Source: Polynucleobacter sp. MWH-S4W17 (GTDB lineage: Bacteria > Pseudomonadota > Gammaproteobacteria > Burkholderiales > Burkholderiaceae). Taken from it: DNA of 64,000 nt. The stretch covers positions 310,001 to 374,000 of the forward strand of contig NZ_CP061295.1 of the NCBI RefSeq assembly GCF_018687535.1. The letters run 5' to 3'. The notes under the pieces were generated by a model. That model made no database searches. It had not been told where the DNA came from and worked only from the letters and a program-made list of their open reading frames with translations. Of this stretch, positions 32,601 through 40,476 are shown in pieces. Within the stretch, counting starts at the first letter, position 1. Every line of letters begins with the position of its first letter. The translations under genes were made by a program, and so were the position numbers.

Positions 32601-33092
32601 ATGACTTTAGCTCCCAATAATCAAACCATACAGAATCTGCCTGTCCTTGTGCGCTTGGGAGGGCAGATTACCGCTAGAAGAAAGGCCTTGAAAATTCGCG
32701 CTCAATCATGTGCTGGAGCAGCCGGTATTTCAAGGGTCACATTGCACCGTATTGAGAGGGGTGAGTCAACCGTCAATATGGGTGCCTATCTGCAGGTATG
32801 CGAGGTACTGGATTTGCATTTGGGCTTAGTTCCCCTGGGTAATCAAGGGATTGAGGAGTGCGCAAAACAAATTGCAGGCCCTGATACTCCGCACCTTCGA
32901 ATTAAGGACTATCCGCAATTAAAAGCATTAGCTTGGCAGTTAGATGAGGAGGAGTATTTAACGGATGCTGAGGCAATATCAATTTATGAGCGGAATAAAC
33001 GTTTTTTAGATTTAGAGCATCTTGAAAATCATGAGAGAGAGTTAATGCAAAGACTGATTATTAATAGAGGTATGGAGCAGTTGTTTGTTTAA
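32601..33092 (+). CDS. XRE-family regulator/antitoxin paired with AbiEii-type toxin
   Basis: 163 residues from ATG 32601; an ATG at 32580 lies inside the promoter and is excluded. The HTH is GGQITARRKALKIRAQSCAGAAGISRVTLHRIERGESTVNMGAYLQVCEVLDLHLGLV. The C-terminal part (about 90 residues) has YPQLKALAWQLDEEEYLTDAEAISIYERNKRFLD, a helical region seen in regulators paired with nucleotidyltransferase toxins. It should autorepress at 32570-32587. It overlaps the toxin gene by eight bases. Confidence 0.8.
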   Translation: MTLAPNNQTIQNLPVLVRLGGQITARRKALKIRAQSCAGAAGISRVTLHRIERGESTVNMGAYLQVCEVLDLHLGLVPLGNQGIEECAKQIAGPDTPHLRIKDYPQLKALAWQLDEEEYLTDAEAISIYERNKRFLDLEHLENHERELMQRLIINRGMEQLFV

Positions 33093-33810
33093 GCGTAAAC
33101 ACCATCAAAACATTGAACATGTTTTGACTCAGTTAAATCATCATTTATTAAAAGAGCATTGCTGTTACTTTGGTGGAGGTACTGCAATTGCACTATTACA
33201 AGATGAGTATCGTGAGTCCGTAGATATTGATTTTTTAGTTTCTGATGTGAATGGCTATCGAAATCTACGCCAACTTCTAACTGGGCCTGATGGTATTCAT
33301 GCAATTAGCAGCGATAGTAGCGATTTGATACTGGTCCGCGAGCTTAGGGCTGACCAATATGGAATCCGCACAATCATTCAGTCAGGCGAAAGTAAAATTA
33401 AATTTGAGATTGTTTTGGAGGGACGTATTTTATTTGATGACCCCGGCCCCAAAGATCGAATTGGTAATATTTTTACATTATCGAGAGTTGATTTATTGGC
33501 AAGCAAGTTGCTAGCTAACTCTGATCGCTGGAATGATGATGCTGTGTTCAGTAGAGACGTAATTGATCTTGTCATGCTTAACCCACGTAAGTCGGAGTTA
33601 AATGATGCACTTGAAAAATCTTATGCTGCTTATGGAGACAGTATTCATAGGGATCTCCAGAGGGCTATAGATGCTTTGTTATCTCGTGAGGGTAAGCTGG
33701 AGAATTCAATGAAAAAACTACAAATGAACTTGCCAAGAGCATCGCTATGGCAAAAGCTCGCCGACTTAAAAACAAATCACAATCAATACTTGAATGATCG
33801 GCAAAGCTAA
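33085..33810 (+). CDS. Nucleotidyltransferase toxin, AbiEii/AbiGii family
   Basis: 241 residues from a TTG start that overlaps the XRE gene. The core YFGGGTAIALLQDEYRESVDIDFLVSD has the GG-x-S/T nucleotide loop and the D-x-D metal pair of AbiEii toxins. LSRVDLLASKLLANSDRW and DVIDLVML are the conserved helical part. AbiEii-type enzymes act in type IV TA and abortive-infection systems; some relatives nucleotidylate tRNA acceptor ends. Partner gene order (regulator first) fits AbiEi/AbiEii, although the regulator here is a plain XRE protein. Confidence 0.82.
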   Translation: MFKRKHHQNIEHVLTQLNHHLLKEHCCYFGGGTAIALLQDEYRESVDIDFLVSDVNGYRNLRQLLTGPDGIHAISSDSSDLILVRELRADQYGIRTIIQSGESKIKFEIVLEGRILFDDPGPKDRIGNIFTLSRVDLLASKLLANSDRWNDDAVFSRDVIDLVMLNPRKSELNDALEKSYAAYGDSIHRDLQRAIDALLSREGKLENSMKKLQMNLPRASLWQKLADLKTNHNQYLNDRQS

Positions 33811-33814
33811 TTTG

Positions 33815-34186
33815 TTAAAATTTAAACTCTCGATAGTGTCTATAGAGGTTAGCAATCGATGCAAAGCCAAGCACCACAATCAGAACGGCAAATAAGTATT
33901 CAGTTGTGAGATAAGTAAAGATCTCCAGGTGAATCAAGATCGCTGCACCTATAAAGGCGGCAATCGATCCAGAAGCCACAAGTCTGAAATTGGGAATAAA
34001 GGCACCCAAAGTAATGGCGGCAAACACTAGGTAGAGCTCAGATACCAACTGGTCAGCAGTTACAAAAATACTATTGGTGAACTCTGGGTTGATAAATTTC
34101 CCCAAGACTGCAATGATCAGAATAGAAGCCAAGATCGCAAAGTTCAATTGCGCTTTAATTAAGACTTCTTTCAATTGGACGCCCAT
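33815..34186 (-). CDS. Small four-helix membrane protein of unknown function
   Basis: 123 residues with four hydrophobic segments (about 17-32, 45-62, 70-87 and 95-112) and a basic C-terminal tail (YRHYREFKF). No family recognised. It begins two bases after the stop of the 74-residue membrane protein, so the two form a small operon. Convergent with the AbiEii gene. Confidence 0.7.
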   Translation of the reverse strand: MGVQLKEVLIKAQLNFAILASILIIAVLGKFINPEFTNSIFVTADQLVSELYLVFAAITLGAFIPNFRLVASGSIAAFIGAAILIHLEIFTYLTTEYLFAVLIVVLGFASIANLYRHYREFKF

Positions 34187-34188
34187 TT

Positions 34189-34413
34189 TTATGAGGCACT
34201 GCCGTTAAATACAAGACTTATCCCAATCCACAGGATGACAAAGGCAACCAAGACAGTGGAGCCGATTTTCTTTAGGAAGTACTCGAGGGTATCCATATAG
34301 GCCTCATCGTTTCGGCCAAAGTAATGGTCAAAGCGTTTCCAGAAAAGACGCCCTACGACTAGAGGCAGAAGTATGGCAACGATGCCTAAAATAACGGTAA
34401 GGGTGTTATTCAT
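34189..34413 (-). CDS. Small two-helix membrane protein of unknown function
   Basis: 74 residues: a first helix (residues 5-20), a basic, tyrosine-containing loop (WKRFDHYFGRNDEAYMDTLEYFLKK) and a second helix (51-70). No recognised domain. Operon with the following 123-residue membrane protein; both are probably inner-membrane partners. Confidence 0.7.
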   Translation of the reverse strand: MNNTLTVILGIVAILLPLVVGRLFWKRFDHYFGRNDEAYMDTLEYFLKKIGSTVLVAFVILWIGISLVFNGSAS

Positions 34414-34599
34414 GAGGGATAACTTTCTTTGCTAACAATCCCCATTGCTGGGGGTGTAAAAGGATAAAGAATACCCTTATTTATTTTTTGCCCTGCCGGA
34501 CTCAGGTTTAGCGAGCAAATTAGTAATATTCGAGCTCAAACTGGGTTTATTGATACAGTAGAGGCTACTTTTGTAATTACTCCAACAGAAAGCATTCAT

Positions 34600-35178
34600 A
34601 TGGCCGAACTCAACACCGCACAGATTAATGAAATTCGTACCAAAGTATTGGGCGCAGCTGCCAAGGTTCCTGGCGCCTTAATTGGACTCGGAATTTTATT
34701 TATCGTGCTCGGAATGATTGGTATCGCAGGTCAGACATTATTTTCTTTTATCTCAGTAAATATTTTAGGGATCTTCTTATTTGCTGGCGGCATCTTGCAA
34801 GGCGCTCATGCTTTGAAATCACAAGGCTGGAAGAGCGTTGGAGTGCAGCTCGTTTTAGCTACCCTTTACATTGTGGCTGCAATCTTTACTTGGGCTTTTC
34901 CAATTCCAGCGCTTGAGGCAATTACATTGTGGCTCGCTGCCATCTTTTTTGTGACTGGCGCATTGCGTTTGATCTCGGCATTTCAGCATCGCCACTTCCG
35001 CGAATGGTTCTGGCTGGTACTATCTTCAGCAATCTCGATCTTGATGGGCGTACTGATCATGAATGGTTATCCAGAGTCTAGCCTTTGGCTGCCTGGTATG
35101 TTGATCGCTATTGAGCTTTTGCTGCAAGGTTGGTCATTGCTCTTCATGGGCTTGGCAGCTCGTTCATTGACTAAGTAA
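34600..35178 (+). CDS. HdeD-family membrane protein (DUF308)
   Basis: 192 residues with six membrane segments arranged as paired short helices. The repeats IGLGILFIVLGMIGI, GGILQGAHAL and FFVTGALRLISAFQHR-x-REWFW are typical DUF308/HdeD. In E. coli HdeD is linked to acid resistance at high cell density; the mechanism is unknown. A leader of 186 bp separates it from the divergent small membrane genes. Confidence 0.85.
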   Translation: MAELNTAQINEIRTKVLGAAAKVPGALIGLGILFIVLGMIGIAGQTLFSFISVNILGIFLFAGGILQGAHALKSQGWKSVGVQLVLATLYIVAAIFTWAFPIPALEAITLWLAAIFFVTGALRLISAFQHRHFREWFWLVLSSAISILMGVLIMNGYPESSLWLPGMLIAIELLLQGWSLLFMGLAARSLTK

Positions 35179-35212
35179 TTGAAATTCGTTCACTAGTGTA
35201 GAGAGCTGCATC

Positions 35213-35389
35213 ATGACCATGAAAAAAACGGATCTCTATAAGAATCTGGCATTGAAAACTGCGCAGGGAATGAAAAACGCTGCCAAGTCTCCTAAGCTCG
35301 GCGTTGCTGAGAAGGCTAAATCCAAAAAAGAACTAGCAAGCGCTAATCCCTTGCTAGCTTCTTTGATGGGTAAGACCAAATCTAAGTAG
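35213..35389 (+). CDS. Small lysine-rich protein (58 aa), coupled to the acyltransferase
   Basis: ATG 35213 follows GAGAG at a suitable distance. The 58-residue product (MTMKKTDLYKNLALKTAQ..., ending MGKTKSK) is very rich in Lys and Ala and has no hydrophobic helix. Its TAG stop overlaps the GTG of the acyltransferase gene (TAGTG, 35387-35391), the usual arrangement for translational coupling. That overlap is the best evidence that it is real. Function unknown; nucleic-acid or polyanion binding is a guess from composition. Confidence 0.6.
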   Translation: MTMKKTDLYKNLALKTAQGMKNAAKSPKLGVAEKAKSKKELASANPLLASLMGKTKSK

Positions 35390-36477
35390 TGCAGTCCAAA
35401 AACCACTTTCTTCTCGTTGATTTTTTAAAGACCTTTGCAGCCTTAATCATCATCCTGCATCATTTCTCGAGTTACGGGCAAATTGCAGAAGATGCAAGGC
35501 TGCTGCTTCCAGGAGTGATGACTTGGTTGTTTGAGTACGGTCGTTACGCAGTGCAAATCTTTTTGGTGATGGGTGGCTATTTGGCTGCTCAATCATTGAC
35601 CCGCTCCAGTGAGCTAAAGAATGCTCGCAATGTGTTGAAAGTAATCTTTAATCGTTACTTGCGATTATTTGCTCCCTATGTAGTGGCGCTCATTCTCACG
35701 ATTGTTTGTGCTTGGATTGCGCGCTTCTGGGTTCGAGATGAGTTTGTTGGCGAATCAGAAACCCTAGGACAATTTTTAGCCCATTTATTTTTTCTGCAAG
35801 GCATCTTAGGTTTAGATTCGATTTCTGCTGGCGTTTGGTATGTGGCGATTGATTGGCAGCTCTATGCCATTCTGGCAATCATGTTGGGGATGTTTCCCGG
35901 CTTACGCTCCCTGATATGGATGCTGTTGGTGCTCTGCGTAGCATCCTTACTATTTTTTAATCGCTCTGGCGCTTATGAAAACTACTTCATTTACTTTATA
36001 GGAGCCTATGGACTGGGTGTGCTGGCACAACTTTGCAAGAACTATCCCGACCCTAAAGTAAATCGATTTGCCAGAATTATGTTTGTAGGGGTGGGTGTAG
36101 TCATTGTTGTTTCAAGCTTTCACCAAATTTGGCTCAGAAATATATTGGCCTATATGGTCGCGATTGCCCTCATCCTTTGGGGGGACTCGGCTTACAAAGA
36201 TCAGAAACAAGATCAGAAGCGCCCTCAACATCAGTCCAGAAAACACAAGCTGGTCAATATCATTCTCAGGGGAAGCAGAAGATCGTACTGTGCTTTCTTA
36301 ATTCATTTCTCGTTTGTCTTGCTGGCAAATACGCTATATATAGCTTGGGGAATGAGCGCCTTTCATGACGGCGTCATGGCGCTTGCCTTGATATTGGTTG
36401 CTGTGGTAGCTACCTGGGTGACTGCAACTTATCTTTATCGCTGGGTAGAAGTACCAGCTCGTAAGATCAAGCTTTAA
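35389..36477 (+). CDS. Integral-membrane acyltransferase (Acyl_transf_3 family)
   Basis: 362 residues from a GTG overlapping the preceding stop. About ten membrane helices. The N-terminal FLLVDFLKTFAALIIILHHFSSYG carries the conserved H-H-x-x-x motif near residue 22. GGYLAAQSL and a late HFSFVLLANTLY are further family marks. It would O-acetylate a sugar or lipid at the inner membrane, possibly the surface glycan. A cytoplasmic basic stretch near residues 265-290 (KDQKQDQKRPQHQSRKHK) is unusual for the family. Confidence 0.82.
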   Translation: MQSKNHFLLVDFLKTFAALIIILHHFSSYGQIAEDARLLLPGVMTWLFEYGRYAVQIFLVMGGYLAAQSLTRSSELKNARNVLKVIFNRYLRLFAPYVVALILTIVCAWIARFWVRDEFVGESETLGQFLAHLFFLQGILGLDSISAGVWYVAIDWQLYAILAIMLGMFPGLRSLIWMLLVLCVASLLFFNRSGAYENYFIYFIGAYGLGVLAQLCKNYPDPKVNRFARIMFVGVGVVIVVSSFHQIWLRNILAYMVAIALILWGDSAYKDQKQDQKRPQHQSRKHKLVNIILRGSRRSYCAFLIHFSFVLLANTLYIAWGMSAFHDGVMALALILVAVVATWVTATYLYRWVEVPARKIKL

Positions 36478-37001
36478 AGGCCCATATCTTTAAGAACGCG
36501 AAAAATTTCGCGGTAGGCCTTAGGTGGTTTGTTTTGTTCTTTTTCGCGACGCGCATTCCGAATTAAGGTGCGCATATTCTGAATATCCATATCGGGATAT
36601 TGTTCAATCATCTTAGTGAAGACTTCATCATTCGCAATCAGTCGATCGCGATAGCTTTCTAAAAAATGTAGCTTGGCAGTTTCAGCTTTACTTACACCCT
36701 GAATCGCATCCAAGCGCTTCTGGATCGCGTCTAATTCCTCTTCGTCTAAGAAGCGCATGAGTTTTCCAAGATATTGCTTATGACGGCGAATCGCTTCAAA
36801 GCTTTTAATTTTATTGGTCTCTGCAACCGCAGCCTTAATGGCCTCATCCATGGGAATCGTTTTTAAGGCATCACTGCTCAAAGCTGCCAAAACTTCAGCC
36901 AACTTCTGGCGTTCGGTCATTTGGCGCTTTAGTTCTGACTTGCTGGGCCCATCATCAGGGTCAACTAGCTTGGGAGTGCGATTCTTCTCATTAATATGCA
37001 T
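36474..37001 (-). CDS. darP: Ribosome-associated protein DarP (YjgA, DUF615)
   Basis: 175 residues. The start PDDGPSKSELKRQMTERQKLAEVLAALS, the centre RRHKQYLGKLMRFLDEEE and the end NKPPKAYREIFRVLKDM are the DUF615/YjgA pattern. DarP helps late assembly of the 50S subunit in E. coli. The gene converges with the acyltransferase gene, and their ends overlap by four bases. Confidence 0.92.
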   Translation of the reverse strand: MHINEKNRTPKLVDPDDGPSKSELKRQMTERQKLAEVLAALSSDALKTIPMDEAIKAAVAETNKIKSFEAIRRHKQYLGKLMRFLDEEELDAIQKRLDAIQGVSKAETAKLHFLESYRDRLIANDEVFTKMIEQYPDMDIQNMRTLIRNARREKEQNKPPKAYREIFRVLKDMGL

Positions 37002-37032
37002 ATTGCTATTTTAGACGGGTATTGAACTTTGA

Positions 37033-37350
37033 CTATTCTTTGTTGATTTTCTGCTTTAGTAGTTTCAGATCGGCACTAGAAAATAACTGGCTTCTTCCAA
37101 TGAATGATGTAGGCTTTAATCTGCCAGCCTGAACGTACCTTCGCAAGGTGGGAAGTGAGATTTCTAAAAATTCTGCTGCCTCTTCTGCTGAGAAAGTCGC
37201 GTTTCGGAGGTGTCCAAATACTTGCTCATGCGTATAGTCATTCTCCTGAAACGCATTGACGGCAATTAATGAGAAAAATTTAATACGTTCTTTTGAGGGC
37301 ATTTTTTGCACGTGCGCATATAGATCCTCTGCTGTCATGGATTGAGTCAT
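37033..37350 (-). CDS. Excisionase-type HTH antitoxin (toxin partner broken)
   Basis: 105 residues. The C-terminal half, ATFSAEEAAEFLEISLPTLRRYVQAGRLKPTSFIGRSQLFSSADLKLLKQK, is a MerR/excisionase HTH_17 domain. The N-terminal half (AEDLYAHVQKMPSKERIKFFSLIAVNAF) resembles the helical part of antitoxins paired with RelE-type toxins. It lies 40 bp downstream of a RelE-type frame that is broken by one base. It is therefore an orphan or partly orphan antitoxin that may still repress its palindrome at 37691-37708. Confidence 0.78.
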   Translation of the reverse strand: MTQSMTAEDLYAHVQKMPSKERIKFFSLIAVNAFQENDYTHEQVFGHLRNATFSAEEAAEFLEISLPTLRRYVQAGRLKPTSFIGRSQLFSSADLKLLKQKINKE

Positions 37351-37390
37351 ATGTGGTACTCACTTTCTCTATTGAGGTAGATTGAAGTCG

Positions 37391-37691
37391 TCATTTGAGT
37401 CGAATAGATTTTTTTAACTGGGTATAAAAATTTTCATGAAATCCAATTTGGCAAAACTCAATCCAGATTATTTTTATTTCATCGGCAAAATGATCAAACT
37501 GGTAAGCCATTAAATATTCCTGAGCATTAGCGAAACTTGTAAACAAATACCCCCTGCAGATCACCAAGCTTTTGTTGGCCTATCCTCGGGTTATCGCAAA
37601 CTTCAGCGATCCTCATTTCAATTGTTAACTGCAGAGGCCTGGAGGCCTTTTTTACTAGTTGGGCAAAGGATTTTTTATAGGTGGTTCTCAT
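37391..37691 (-). pseudogene. RelE/ParE-family toxin disrupted by a one-base insertion
   Basis: From ATG 37691 the minus strand reads MRTTYKKSFAQLVKKASR, then CDNPRIGQQKLGDLQGV and FVYKFR, and meets a stop. Skipping one base (the A at about 37529 on the + strand) continues with NAQEYLMAYQFDH, IKIIWIEFCQIGFHENFYTQLKKSI and a TGA at 37393-37391. The joined product (about 99 residues) matches the RelE subgroup with 'GDLxGVxVYKFR' and a 'G.HENFYR.LKR' end. This fills most of the otherwise gene-free stretch 37351-37805. Confidence 0.8.
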
Positions 37692-37708
37692 GATCTAATA
37701 TTAGATCA
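37691..37708. promoter_or_regulatory. Perfect 18-bp palindrome at the toxin start
   Basis: TGATCTAATATTAGATCA is fully self-complementary. Its left end coincides with the start codon of the broken toxin gene. It is the likely operator for the excisionase-type antitoxin and has been preserved although the toxin is frameshifted. Confidence 0.55.
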
Positions 37709-37805
37709 AATGTGATTCTATAACAAATCAACAAAAATACCAACAAGTACCTGAATTTTTGTATTGGTAAATAATAGGATCAACTTTGTTTCAAGCAGCG
37801 AATAT

Positions 37806-39431
37806 ATGACTCAAGCAAATACTTACGATTACATCATCATCGGAGCGGGTAGTGCTGGCTGCATGTTGGCTAAGCGTTTAACTGAAAATCCCAATAAGAA
37901 GGTCTTGTTGATTGAGGCTGGCAAAAACGATAACTACATCTGGATTCACATTCCAGTTGGGTACTTGTATTGCATCGATAACCCAAGGGCGGATTGGCGT
38001 TTTAAAACAGCTGCTGAAAAAGGCTTGAATGGCCGCTCATTGTTGTATCCCCGCGGGCGTGTTTTGGGCGGATGCTCATCTATTAACGGCATGATTTATA
38101 TGCGCGGCCAAGCGGGCGATTACGAATCTTGGGTGCAAGCAACGGGTGACGATTCTTGGTCTTGGGAAAACGCACTGAGGCGCTACAAATCATTTGAGGA
38201 TTACCACAGCGCTGCAAATGAGTGGCATGGTAAGGGTGGTGAGTGGACTGTTTCAAGGCAGCGCTTACGTTGGCCCATCATGGATCGCTTCAAAGAGGCC
38301 GCAGTTGAAGCAGGTATACCAGCCTCAGAGGACTTCAATTGTGGTGATAACTTTGGCGTGGGTTACTTCGATGTGAGTCAACGTGCTGGTTGGCGCTTAA
38401 ATACTTCCAAAGCTTTTTTAAGGGACGCAGCAAAGCGATCCAATCTCACGGTGTTAACTCAAGCCATTGTTACTAAGCTCAAAATTGATCCCGCTACTAA
38501 AAATTGTCTTGGGGTTGAATACATCAAGGATGGCCAATCCCGCGAAGCCTTATGTGCCATCGAGCAGGGTGGCGAAGTGTTATTGAGTGCAGGCGCGATT
38601 GGTAGTGTACAAATACTGGAGCGCTCCGGTGTTGGCGCTGCTGCACATTTAAAGCAATTGGGCATCCCTGTGATCGCTGATCTCCCGGGTGTTGGCGAGA
38701 ACTTACAAGATCACTTACAGTTGCGCATGGTGTACAAGGTGAATGGTATTAAGACCTTGAACACCAAAGCCAATACGCTGTTAGGAAAGTTGATGATTGG
38801 CTTGGAGTATCTCTTCAAGCGATCTGGCCCAATGTCAATGGCGCCATCACAGCTCGGTGCATTTGCCTATAGTTCACCAGAGCAAAAGCGTGCCAATGTG
38901 GAATATCACGTACAACCTTTGTCATTAGAAAAGTTTGGTGAAGACTTGCATTCATTTAATGCCTTTACGGCAAGCGTTTGCAATGTACGCCCTACCTCGA
39001 GGGGTTGCGTTCACATCAATTCGATCGACCCCGAAGCGCCACCAGTCATTAGCCCAAATTATTTGTCGACTGATGAAGATCGCAAGGTAGCAGCAGAATC
39101 TCTGCGCTTAACTCGTAAGATTGCCCAGCAGGCCGCCCTAGGTCCTTACGCTCCTGAGGAATACAAACCGGGCGTGCAATATCAAACGGATGATGAGCTG
39201 GTTAAAGCGGCGGGGGACATTGGTACAACCATCTTCCATCCGGTGGGCACTTGCAAGATGGGTCGCGATAACGATCCGATGGCGGTGCTCGACTCTGAAT
39301 TACGCGTGAGGGGCATTCATCATCTGCGTGTAGTCGATGCTTCGGCGATGCCTACGATTACCTCAGGCAATACTGCTGCCCCCACCATGATGATCGCTGA
39401 GCGCGTGGCGGAATTGCTGACGCGTGCCTAA
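37806..39431 (+). CDS. GMC-family FAD oxidoreductase (choline-dehydrogenase-like)
   Basis: 541 residues from ATG 37806; a TTG at 37764 is a weaker option. FAD-binding DYIIIGAGSAGCMLAKRL starts at residue 7, GMC signature 1 is PRGRVLGGCSSINGMIYMRG, signature 2 is GAIGSVQILERSGVG, and the catalytic His lies in FHPVGTCKMG with NTAAPTMMIAERVAE at the end. It oxidises an alcohol; the substrate (choline or a long-chain/aromatic alcohol) is not readable. It overlaps the exporter gene by eight bases. Confidence 0.9.
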   Translation: MTQANTYDYIIIGAGSAGCMLAKRLTENPNKKVLLIEAGKNDNYIWIHIPVGYLYCIDNPRADWRFKTAAEKGLNGRSLLYPRGRVLGGCSSINGMIYMRGQAGDYESWVQATGDDSWSWENALRRYKSFEDYHSAANEWHGKGGEWTVSRQRLRWPIMDRFKEAAVEAGIPASEDFNCGDNFGVGYFDVSQRAGWRLNTSKAFLRDAAKRSNLTVLTQAIVTKLKIDPATKNCLGVEYIKDGQSREALCAIEQGGEVLLSAGAIGSVQILERSGVGAAAHLKQLGIPVIADLPGVGENLQDHLQLRMVYKVNGIKTLNTKANTLLGKLMIGLEYLFKRSGPMSMAPSQLGAFAYSSPEQKRANVEYHVQPLSLEKFGEDLHSFNAFTASVCNVRPTSRGCVHINSIDPEAPPVISPNYLSTDEDRKVAAESLRLTRKIAQQAALGPYAPEEYKPGVQYQTDDELVKAAGDIGTTIFHPVGTCKMGRDNDPMAVLDSELRVRGIHHLRVVDASAMPTITSGNTAAPTMMIAERVAELLTRA

Positions 39432-40341
39432 GACTTCACAGAAAAGCTATTCATTACCCGCTAGTCATCTATTGCTGGCGTTAGCCATTGTGGCAGTGTG
39501 GGGCACGAACTTTGTCGTGATTAAATTGTCACTCACAGCTTTTCCACCATTTTTATTTGCCGCACTGAGATATACCTTTGCATTTCTTCCTCTGGTCTTT
39601 TTTGTGCCAAGACCTAAAACATCTTGGGTCAATCTTTGTATTTATGGTTTGGCAGTGGGCGTGGGGCAGTTCGGAGTTCTGTACTTTGCGATCGATGGTC
39701 GTATCTCCCCGGGCCTCGCTTCTCTGGTGATTCAGACTCAGGTATTTTTTACTATTGGCTTTGCGATGTTTTTTGCCAAAGAGCGTTTACGTACTTATCA
39801 AATGCTGGCGGTGCTAGTTGCCATGACTGGCTTGGGAATTATTGCGCTGCACACCGATGCCACAACCACCTTCTTGGGGCTTGCTTTGGTGGTATTTACC
39901 GGCTTTTCTTGGGGGGTTGCCAATACGGTTAGCCGCAGGGCAGGCTCTATTAATATGCTGGCCTATGTGGTTTGGGCGAGCGCTTTTGCGATTCCTCCTC
40001 TATTTGCGATTTCTTTCCTTTTTGAGGGCGGGTGGGAGCACATGAATACTTCCTTAACCTCAGCTCCAGTAGGGGCATGGGCCGGCGTACTTTGGCAGTC
40101 CTGGGGGAATACCATCTTTGGCTATTCGGCTTGGGCCTGGCTCCTTTCTAAGCATCCGGCGGCAGTGGTGGCGCCTGCGCCTTTGCTGGTACCTATTTTT
40201 GGCATGGGGGCTGCAGCCTATTTCTTAGGAGAGTCTTTGCCGGCATGGAAAATTTTGGCAGCAGGTCTGGTAATCCTTGGACTGATCATCAACCTTTTTT
40301 GGCCAAATATTGAACGTAGCCTTAAGCAGCGATTTTCATAA
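39424..40341 (+). CDS. EamA/DMT-superfamily exporter
   Basis: 305 residues from a GTG that overlaps the previous gene. Ten membrane segments in two EamA repeats; the opening LALAIVAVWGTNFVVIKLSL and the AVVAPAPLLVPIFGMGAAAYFLGE second-repeat motif resemble the O-acetylserine/cysteine exporter EamA (YdeD). Substrate unproven. Coupling to the GMC oxidoreductase suggests shared regulation. Confidence 0.85.
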   Translation: MPKTSQKSYSLPASHLLLALAIVAVWGTNFVVIKLSLTAFPPFLFAALRYTFAFLPLVFFVPRPKTSWVNLCIYGLAVGVGQFGVLYFAIDGRISPGLASLVIQTQVFFTIGFAMFFAKERLRTYQMLAVLVAMTGLGIIALHTDATTTFLGLALVVFTGFSWGVANTVSRRAGSINMLAYVVWASAFAIPPLFAISFLFEGGWEHMNTSLTSAPVGAWAGVLWQSWGNTIFGYSAWAWLLSKHPAAVVAPAPLLVPIFGMGAAAYFLGESLPAWKILAAGLVILGLIINLFWPNIERSLKQRFS

Positions 40342-40356
40342 GCCTCTAGAGCTAAT

Positions 40357-40428
40357 GTAAAACCCTAATACAAAGTCCTTTTTTTGCCTTTGTATTAACA
40401 GTAAGATTACTGTTCGTTTTGGTTTTAC
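40357..40428 (+). promoter_or_regulatory. Nested inverted repeats upstream of livK
   Basis: GTAAAACC (40357-40364) pairs with GGTTTTAC (40421-40428). Inside it TAATACAAAG (40366-40375) pairs with CTTTGTATTA (40388-40397), and AACAGTAAGATTACTGTT (40397-40414) is a perfect palindrome. Together they can form a three-way-junction-like fold. The first inner repeat may also terminate the EamA transcript (T-rich loop). The palindrome sits at a possible -35 (TTACTG 40407-40412, 17 bp, TATAAA 40430-40435), so it could be an operator of livK. Confidence 0.45.
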
Positions 40429-40476
40429 CTATAAAAAAGTATTTATTAATTAGCAATTTTTAGTCATGGAGACTTT

